In this document: positions 1 to 6,268 of the stretch, one piece after another
How the letters are laid out: each line of letters starts with the position of its first letter
Position numbering within the stretch: the first letter of the stretch is position 1
Assembly: GCA_017958465.1 (NCBI GenBank)
Contig: JAGDCQ010000207.1
Coordinates: 1 to 9,217, forward strand
From: Lachnospiraceae bacterium
GTDB taxonomy: Bacteria > Bacillota > Clostridia > Lachnospirales > Lachnospiraceae
DNA length: 9,217 bases
Reading direction: 5' to 3'
Position numbers and translations under genes: made by a program
Notes under the pieces: generated by a model
What the model was told of the DNA's origin: nothing
Databases searched by the model: none
What the model saw: only the letters and a program-made list of their open reading frames with translations

Positions 1-2375
1 GGTACTCCCTCCCCCTTGCGGTGGAGCTTAAAGCCGGGCAGCAAAAGTTTACAATAAGGGTCAACGAAGGGACTTTCCTTCTTGGCAACATTACTCTTTC
101 CGCCCCTGAAGTTATACCGGAGTATAAAGGCTCCGAGAAGGCGGAAGGGAACGCTCTCATCACCATTGAAGGTGAAGATTTCTACATCAGGAACGACTCC
201 TCGATACATGCTGTGGGCGAGTATTCATCATCGGTTTCGCCGGCTTATGTAAAGGAGACACTCCTTAACACTGTAGATGAGGCTTCCTTCAGCGATGCAG
301 GGCAGTGCATCACCTACAGCTTCGATGTTGAAAAGGCCGGCTACTACTATATTGCCGCCAACTACAGACAGACTGAGAAAAACGGCTTTCCGGTATTCTA
401 CAACATAAGAGTGGACGGAAAGATCCCGAACAGCGAGTTTTACAATTACCCGCTCCAATACGCCTCCAAATACAAAACACTGGCCCTCACGGATGACGAC
501 GGCAACAAGCTCAGCGTTTATCTTGAGGCCGGAACACATACCATCTCCTTCACTATAAGCGAGGATCCCATCAGATACGCCCTCGAGGCAGTGGACGAGA
601 TAATGAACGGAATCGGCGACCTTTCACTTGAAGTGAAGAAGGTAGCCGGCACTAACAAAGACAGATACAGAGATCTTAAACTGAACAGATATATCCCCGA
701 TATCGAGGAACGCCTTTACGGCTGGGTTGACCGCCTCTACGAGATCGCAGGGTCGGCCACAGGGTTTGTAAATGCCAAAAAGGCCGAGGATGTTGCGGCT
801 TTTGCATACCTCATCATAGCAGCAAAACAGCTCAAGACCCTTGCGGAAGAGCCCAACGAGCTGGTCTACAGGGTAGACGAGCTTTCAACCAGCACAAACT
901 CCATAAATACGCAGCTTGCGAACTTTGTGGACATTATCGGGAAGAACAACACAGCCATCGACAGGATCTACATTTTCCAGGGTGAAAAGGTTCCGAAGTC
1001 CGGCGCAGGGTTCTTCAAAGGAATATTCCTCTCCATAGGCAGGTTCTTCTACTCCTTCTTCGGGCAGAGCTACTCCACCTCCAGTGCAAATAAAGAGCAC
1101 GTGCAGGTGTGGGTGAACAGGCCCAGGCAGTATGTAGAGATAATGCAGAAGATGATCGACGAGCAGTTCACGCCAAAGACCGGCATCGAAGTCGACCTTT
1201 CCCTTATGACGGATGCCCAGAAGCTGATCCTTTCAAACGCTTCCGGTGACACGCCGGATATAGCGACAGGCATAAACTACTCGATACCTTTCGAGATCGG
1301 CGTAAGAGGCGCCCTTGTGGACCTTACAAAGTTCTCGGATTACAAGGAGATATTCGGGCGCTACAGCGACGGTATGCTTGTGCCCTCGGTTATTGGGGAC
1401 GGGCTTTATTCGCTGCCTGAGACAATGAACTTCTACGTTCTGTTCTACAGGACCGATATCCTCGGAAAGCTTGGCCTTTCAGTGCCGGGCACCATCGATG
1501 AGCTGACAGAGATGCTTACGGATCTGCAAATGCGCGGCCTGAACGTGTATTATCCTACGGCGGCCATGCTCACCATGCGAAACTTCCACGGCGTCACACC
1601 GCTCATCTTCCAGAACGGCGGTACCCTTTACGGGAAGACGGCCCAGGACCTCATGATAGATTCCGAAGCCACCATTAAAGGCTTTACACAGCTGACAGAC
1701 CTGTTTACCCTGTACAACCTGCCGGTAGACGTTCCGAACTTCTACCAGCACTTCAGGAACGGCGACCTGCCTGTCGGCATCGCGGATTTCAACTCCTACA
1801 ACCTTATCCTGAATGCGGCTCCGGAGATCGAAAACTCCTGGAATATAGCCCTTGTACCGGGCCTTAAGGACGAAAGTACCGGCGAAGTGAAGCGCTTTAT
1901 GTCAGGCGGAGCGGAATCCACAGTAATGTTTAAGTCTAACGACGAAAGAGAGCAGAAAGCCTGGGAATTCATGAAGTGGTGGTCCGAAACCGAGGTTCAG
2001 GCAGAGTTTGGTCAGATGGTACAGATCATGTACGGCGACGAATATATCTGGCCCACGGCAAACCTTGAAGCCTTCAAGCTCCTTCCTTACCCCACATCGG
2101 ATAAGGAAACCATCCTTGAACAGGCGCAGTACATCCTTGAAGCGCCGAGACTCCTCGGCAGCTACATGCTCGAGCGCGAGCTCTCAAACGCTTTCAATGA
2201 TGTTGTTGTAAACGGCCAGACGATCCGCTCAAGGATCGACGAAGCCGTGAAGATAGTAGAACGTGAGACCGCAAGAAAGCTGGAGGAGTTCGGTTATATC
2301 GACTCCGAAGGCAGGGTCATCAAAGAATACGAAGTACCTTCCGTAGAGAAGGTAAGAGAAATACTTGGCAAGTAA
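1..2375 (+). CDS. Multidomain extracellular solute-binding protein of a sugar ABC importer (5' end missing)
   Basis: Captures a carbohydrate outside the cell for the two permeases encoded just downstream; family assignment is from sequence pattern, the ligand is unknown. The reading frame is open from nt 3 to the TAA at 2373-2375 (790 codons visible). Counting residues from nt 3: 1-36 is the tail of one beta-sandwich module; about 53-190 is a second, CBM-like jelly roll (motifs FDVEKAGYYYI, VDGKIPNSEF, YLEAGTHTISF); about 195-330 is mostly helical; 337-354 is a very aromatic segment (FFKGIFLSIGRFFYSFFG); about 365-745 is a classic sugar-binding domain (VQVWVNRPRQYVEIM, GDTPDIATG, LPETMNFYVLFYRTDIL, WEFMKWWSE). 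A GTG at 21 is a possible start, but it has no ribosome site, no signal peptide follows, and the frame stays open upstream, so the gene almost certainly begins before the window with a lipoprotein signal. Ordinary CUT1 binding proteins are about 400-550 residues; this one is far longer because of the N-terminal modules. Confidence 0.9.
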   Translation, partial: YSLPLAVELKAGQQKFTIRVNEGTFLLGNITLSAPEVIPEYKGSEKAEGNALITIEGEDFYIRNDSSIHAVGEYSSSVSPAYVKETLLNTVDEASFSDAGQCITYSFDVEKAGYYYIAANYRQTEKNGFPVFYNIRVDGKIPNSEFYNYPLQYASKYKTLALTDDDGNKLSVYLEAGTHTISFTISEDPIRYALEAVDEIMNGIGDLSLEVKKVAGTNKDRYRDLKLNRYIPDIEERLYGWVDRLYEIAGSATGFVNAKKAEDVAAFAYLIIAAKQLKTLAEEPNELVYRVDELSTSTNSINTQLANFVDIIGKNNTAIDRIYIFQGEKVPKSGAGFFKGIFLSIGRFFYSFFGQSYSTSSANKEHVQVWVNRPRQYVEIMQKMIDEQFTPKTGIEVDLSLMTDAQKLILSNASGDTPDIATGINYSIPFEIGVRGALVDLTKFSDYKEIFGRYSDGMLVPSVIGDGLYSLPETMNFYVLFYRTDILGKLGLSVPGTIDELTEMLTDLQMRGLNVYYPTAAMLTMRNFHGVTPLIFQNGGTLYGKTAQDLMIDSEATIKGFTQLTDLFTLYNLPVDVPNFYQHFRNGDLPVGIADFNSYNLILNAAPEIENSWNIALVPGLKDESTGEVKRFMSGGAESTVMFKSNDEREQKAWEFMKWWSETEVQAEFGQMVQIMYGDEYIWPTANLEAFKLLPYPTSDKETILEQAQYILEAPRLLGSYMLERELSNAFNDVVVNGQTIRSRIDEAVKIVERETARKLEEFGYIDSEGRVIKEYEVPSVEKVREILGK

Positions 2376-2396
2376 ACGGGAAAGAGGAAAAAGGCA

Positions 2397-3305
2397 ATGA
2401 GTAAGCTAAAAAGCAGCAGAAAGCCGGGAAGAAGCCAGAGCAGCGGATACCTGTTCGTCCTTCCTTACGCTTTGTTGTTTGTAATATTCATACTTACGCC
2501 TGTCGTTATCGCGATAGGGCTGTCGTTTACAAGCTTCAACGCCATTGAACGTCCCAGGTTCGTAGGTCTTTTGAACTACATAAACCTGATCACCAGCGAT
2601 GACACATTCATGAAGTTTGTTATCCCCAACACCGTAAAATACGCGCTTATCGTTGGTGTGGGAGGGTACATCCTTTCCTTCCTGCTGGCATTTGGCCTTG
2701 CAAACCTCACAAAGTGGCCAAGGACCATATGTGCGCTGATCCTCTACTCCCCCAGCATGACAACAGGTGTTGCCATGGCGGTGCTCTGGAAGATCATGTT
2801 CACCGGCGACCAGACAGGTTACTTCAACAGCTGGCTGATGAGCATAGGCGTGATAAACGAACCGGTACAATGGCTTGTAAATACCAAGTTCCTGCTCCCT
2901 ATCGTCATAATAATCGGTCTGTGGAGCAGCATGGGCGTCGGCTTCCTTTCGATCCTGGCAGGTCTCCTGAACGTGGATGAATCGCTTTACGAGGCAGCGG
3001 CCATAGACGGTGTTAAGAACAGGTTCCAGGAGATGATCTACGTGACCATCCCCAGCATGAAGCCCCAGATGCTCTTTGCTGCGGTAATGCAGATCGTTGG
3101 TGCGTTCCAGAACGGTATGATCTCCACACTGCTTGCGGGCAACCCCACACCGGGTTACGCAGCGCAGCTGATAGTAAACCACATTGAAGATTACGGCTTT
3201 ATCCGGTACGAGATGGGCTATGCGGCGGCAGTTTCCGTAGTACTGCTCCTGATAGTACAGATTTTCTCATCCCTGTCCGGCAGGCTGTTCGGAGAAAGAG
3301 ATTAA
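2397..3305 (+). CDS. Sugar ABC transporter permease, MalF/LplB type
   Basis: One of the two membrane subunits forming the translocation channel of a CUT1-class carbohydrate importer. The 302-residue product has a short basic, serine-rich cytoplasmic N-terminus followed by six predicted membrane segments, near 18-44, 80-105, 111-136, 166-191, 222-240 and 272-295. The cytoplasmic EAA loop, which docks on the ATPase, is intact: EAAAIDG at residues 199-205, followed by the expected hydrophobic-x-IP at 216-219 and KP. Length is normal for the family. The ATG at 2397 has GAGG at 2384-2387, nine bases upstream. It lies 21 bp after the binding-protein gene and 14 bp before the partner permease, the usual binding-protein/MalF/MalG order. 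The matching ATPase is not encoded here. Substrate cannot be inferred from the permease. Confidence 0.95.
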   Translation: MSKLKSSRKPGRSQSSGYLFVLPYALLFVIFILTPVVIAIGLSFTSFNAIERPRFVGLLNYINLITSDDTFMKFVIPNTVKYALIVGVGGYILSFLLAFGLANLTKWPRTICALILYSPSMTTGVAMAVLWKIMFTGDQTGYFNSWLMSIGVINEPVQWLVNTKFLLPIVIIIGLWSSMGVGFLSILAGLLNVDESLYEAAAIDGVKNRFQEMIYVTIPSMKPQMLFAAVMQIVGAFQNGMISTLLAGNPTPGYAAQLIVNHIEDYGFIRYEMGYAAAVSVVLLLIVQIFSSLSGRLFGERD

Positions 3306-3310
3306 GGAGG
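3304..3310 (+). promoter_or_regulatory. Strong ribosome-binding site overlapping a stop codon
   Basis: AAGGAGG shares its first two bases with the TAA (3303-3305) of the upstream permease gene and lies nine bases before the GTG at 3320. It is what selects the GTG over the ATG at 3344, and it favours coupled synthesis of the two permease subunits. Confidence 0.85.
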
Positions 3311-3319
3311 TGAAGGACT

Positions 3320-4195
3320 GTGGCAGCATATAAAGGTCATAAAATGAATCCCCAGAGATTCGAAAAAGGTCAGATAAAGATATACCTTCTGATCCTCCCC
3401 ATGGTGCTTCTGACGGGCCTTCCGATAGTGTTCATCTTTTTCCATGCCTTCAAACCCATGGAAGAGCTGTTCGCTTTCCCTCCGAAGTTCATCACCACCC
3501 ATCCGACGCTGGACAACTTCAGAAACCTGATAAAGGCCTCAAGGTCCGCGAGCATCCCTTTGAGTAAATACGTTTTTAACAGTATCCTCATCACAGGGGC
3601 TGTAGTTTTCGGATCACTTCTGTTTTCCACTATGGCGGCTTACGCACTCTCGAAGCTCCGCTTCAAAGGGCGCAGCACCATGATGCAGATCAACCAGATA
3701 GCGCTGATGTTCGTGTCCGTAGCGGTAATGATCCCGAGATACCTTGTTATCAACAAGCTTGGCCTCATTGATACCTTCCTTGCGGAGATCCTTCCGCTGG
3801 TGGCCCTTCCGGTAGGACTTTTCCTGATCAAACAGTTTGTCGACCAGGTACCCGATTCCCTTATCGAAGCGGCTTATATGGACGGCGCAAGAGAATGGCA
3901 GATCTACTGGAAGGTTATCCTCCCGCTCATCAAGCCTGCTATCGCAACCGCTGCGATCCTTGTGTTCCAGCAGGTTTGGACAAACCTTGAAACATCAAAC
4001 TATTACATAAACAACGAATCCTTAAAGAGCCTTGCGTTCTACATGAACACTCTTGCGGGATCGACTTCCAACACAGTAGCCGGACAGGGTGTAGCGGCAG
4101 CCGCATCACTCATCATGTTCCTGCCGAACTTCATCCTTTTCTGCATACTTCAGAAGAACGTAATGAACACCATGGCATATTCCGGAATCAAGTAG
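3320..4195 (+). CDS. Sugar ABC transporter permease, MalG/YtcP type
   Basis: Second membrane subunit of the same importer, expected to pair with the preceding permease. The 291-residue product has about six membrane segments (near 20-42, 85-110, 122-143, 150-172, 200-218 and 259-279). It has an intact EAA loop for ATPase contact: EAAYMDG at 183-189, then KVILPLIKP with the conserved proline at 202. The N-terminal ILPMVLLTGLPIVFIFFHAFKP and the C-terminal NVMNTMAYSGIK ending fit the YtcP-like branch; the short hydrophilic tail after NTMA is typical of that branch. The GTG at 3320 is preferred because a strong AAGGAGG (3304-3310) lies nine bases before it. An ATG at 3344 gives a slightly shorter alternative but is too far from that site. 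The site overlaps the stop codon of the upstream permease, which suggests coupled translation of the pair. Confidence 0.94.
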   Translation: MAAYKGHKMNPQRFEKGQIKIYLLILPMVLLTGLPIVFIFFHAFKPMEELFAFPPKFITTHPTLDNFRNLIKASRSASIPLSKYVFNSILITGAVVFGSLLFSTMAAYALSKLRFKGRSTMMQINQIALMFVSVAVMIPRYLVINKLGLIDTFLAEILPLVALPVGLFLIKQFVDQVPDSLIEAAYMDGAREWQIYWKVILPLIKPAIATAAILVFQQVWTNLETSNYYINNESLKSLAFYMNTLAGSTSNTVAGQGVAAAASLIMFLPNFILFCILQKNVMNTMAYSGIK

Positions 4196-4210
4196 GAGAC
4201 TGTACAGACC

Positions 4211-6268
4211 ATGAAAAAAAGAACTTTCGCAGTCAGTTTAATATCGATGGTGCTGGCGCTCCTCCTGGCCTTTATCGGCTTTGCGGAGCCTGCGGCAGTC
4301 CGTGGTGACACGCCCTACAAGACCTACACGGTTGACGGCTATGGTTCGACTATCGAGACACAGACGGCGTACCTTCCTTACACCACCATCACGAAGATAG
4401 GTGAGGAATCCCTTAAAGGGCCCACAGATTTCACATTGCTGGATGACGGGACCATCTACATCCTGGACAGCGGGAACAAGCGTGTCGTTGTATCCTCACC
4501 GGAAGGAGACCTGATAAAGGTCTTCGGCCAGGGGACACTCATGAGCCCGAGAGGCATATTTGTTACGGAAGACCGCACCTGCTATGTTGCGGACCGTGAT
4601 GCAAAGGCCATCTTCGTTTTCGATCCGGAAGGGAACCTTATTAAGACCTACGGAAAGCCTGACTCGGCTATATACGGTGAAAACCAGGTCTTCATGCCGT
4701 TAAAGCTGGTTGTCAATTCATTCGGCACCATGTATGTGGTGTGTGAATCCAACACCAACGGTATCGTAGAGATAAGCCCGGTGGAGGGTGGCACCTTCCT
4801 TGGGTATTTCGGAACAAACAACACAAGAGCATCCCTCTGGACCATCATCTGGAGGGCGATCCTCACGGACGAGCAGAGGGCAAAACAGCTGAGCAACCTG
4901 CCTGCAACTCCGGACAACCTTGCAATAGACGATAAGGGTGTTATCTACACCGTAACCCGCGGCGAGAAGAACGAAGCCTTAAAGCGCCTTAACATCGCGG
5001 GCGTGAATATGATCACTCCCCAGACCTACGAGGATCTGCCTGCGGCTGTTGCTGTGGGAAACCACGACAATGCCTTTGTTGCAGCACAGAGCGGCTATAT
5101 CTACGAATACAACAACGACGGTGACCTGCTCTTTGTTTTCGGCGGCGCCGATGACGGACAGCAGAGGATAGGCCTTTCCACCAAGGTTGAGGCGATCCAG
5201 ATCGGAAAAGACGACAAGATCTACGTGCTCGACTCCGATAAGGCCCAGATCCAGGTCTACAAGCCCACAGAGTTTACAGACCACCTTCACGAAGCTCTTT
5301 ACCTGTTCTCAAAAGGCCGCTACACAGAATCAAAGAAGCCCCTCTCAACAGTCCTTGAGATGAACAACCTTTTCGACTACGCCAATCTGGCTATGGCAAA
5401 GGCGCTCTACAAGGAAGGGGACTACAACGGCGCCTTAAGGTATTCAAAGCTCGCAAAGGACCTTGATACATACTCTGATTCCTTCTGGGAGATAAGAGCT
5501 GCGTGGCTTAAGAGAAACCTCACTGCGGCAGTCCTTATCATAGTCGCGTTTGTGATCCTTGTGGCAGTCCTCAGATTCCTTGATAAAAAGTACGGGATCT
5601 TAAAGGCTCCGAAGAAGCTTTTATCGAAGGTAAAGGAGTTTAAGCTGGTAAAACAGCTGGGCTACGTGTTCTACTTCATGAGGCATCCCATCGAAGGGTG
5701 CTACGGGATAAGGCATCAGGAAAAGGTTTCCCTGCTGAGCTCCAACATCCTGCTGGCACTGATGATCCTTGTGTTCATCATCAACAAATACTTCTGCGGA
5801 TTCCTTGTAAAGACGGTCCGTGAGGGAAGCTTCGATATCGCTTCCGACATCGGGATCATACTTGTGGCACTGTTCCTGGTGGTAGGCTGCAATTACCTTA
5901 TGTGTACGATCAACGACGGCGAAGGAAAGCTGAAACACATTTATTGCTCATTTATATACGGCTTTGGTCCGTACCTTTGCTTTACGCCCGTGATCTTCCT
6001 GCTTTCACACGTAGTTACGGACAACGAGCGGTTCTTTGTGGACTTCGGCAGGCTCTTTATGCTTGCATGGGTAGCAGTGCTGATCTTTATCGCTGTCAAA
6101 GAGATAAATAACTACAACGTGAAGGAAACCATTAAGATCATCCTTCTTACAGCTTTCACGATCCTTATCGTGAGCCTGCTGGCATTTATAATCTACGTGC
6201 TCTGGTCGCAGGTATTCGACTTCCTGCAGCAGATCCCGAGAGAGGTGGTGTATAAGATTGGATCGTAA
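4211..6268 (+). CDS. NHL-type beta-propeller / TPR / Yip1-like membrane protein
   Basis: A 685-residue membrane protein of unknown function. Residues 1-25 are a signal peptide or N-terminal anchor (MKKRTFAVSL, then a hydrophobic run). Residues about 68-352 hold about six NHL-like propeller blades, for example around GPTDFTLLDDGTIYILDSGN, SPRGIFVTEDRTCYVADRD and KVEAIQIGKDDKIYVLDSD. Residues about 357-430 look like two TPR-type helical hairpins (EALYLFSKGRYTES, AKALYKEGDYNGALRYSKLA). A membrane segment at 436-456 is followed by a loop with nine lysines (457-482), which by the positive-inside rule puts the propeller outside the cell. Residues about 485-667 form a Yip1-like bundle of five further membrane segments (YFMRHPIEGCYGIRHQEK opens it). 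Start: ATG with TAGGAG at 4193-4198, overlapping the stop of the permease gene. Its place between permease and DUF5696 genes suggests a role in scaffolding, sensing or substrate delivery for the importer; this is inference. Propellers of this type usually bind proteins or glycans rather than catalyse. Confidence 0.82.
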   Translation: MKKRTFAVSLISMVLALLLAFIGFAEPAAVRGDTPYKTYTVDGYGSTIETQTAYLPYTTITKIGEESLKGPTDFTLLDDGTIYILDSGNKRVVVSSPEGDLIKVFGQGTLMSPRGIFVTEDRTCYVADRDAKAIFVFDPEGNLIKTYGKPDSAIYGENQVFMPLKLVVNSFGTMYVVCESNTNGIVEISPVEGGTFLGYFGTNNTRASLWTIIWRAILTDEQRAKQLSNLPATPDNLAIDDKGVIYTVTRGEKNEALKRLNIAGVNMITPQTYEDLPAAVAVGNHDNAFVAAQSGYIYEYNNDGDLLFVFGGADDGQQRIGLSTKVEAIQIGKDDKIYVLDSDKAQIQVYKPTEFTDHLHEALYLFSKGRYTESKKPLSTVLEMNNLFDYANLAMAKALYKEGDYNGALRYSKLAKDLDTYSDSFWEIRAAWLKRNLTAAVLIIVAFVILVAVLRFLDKKYGILKAPKKLLSKVKEFKLVKQLGYVFYFMRHPIEGCYGIRHQEKVSLLSSNILLALMILVFIINKYFCGFLVKTVREGSFDIASDIGIILVALFLVVGCNYLMCTINDGEGKLKHIYCSFIYGFGPYLCFTPVIFLLSHVVTDNERFFVDFGRLFMLAWVAVLIFIAVKEINNYNVKETIKIILLTAFTILIVSLLAFIIYVLWSQVFDFLQQIPREVVYKIGS
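6242..6248 (+). promoter_or_regulatory. Ribosome-binding site that decides the TTG start of the DUF5696 gene
   Basis: GAGGTGG lies inside the last codons of the Yip1-like gene, nine bases before the TTG at 6258. No in-frame ATG or GTG lies nearby, and the signal peptide begins directly after the TTG, so this site fixes the start. The 11-bp gene overlap implies re-initiation or coupling. Confidence 0.78.

Noticed and set aside
2376..2396. Possible terminator or promoter in the longest intergenic gap
   Set aside because: Only 21 bases, purine-rich, with a ribosome site and no inverted repeat; too short for a promoter or a hairpin terminator.
2406..3182. Long 258-codon open frame on the minus strand
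   Set aside because: Lies entirely antisense to a clear permease gene; the translation is rich in Cys, His and Arg with no family pattern, as expected of a shadow frame.
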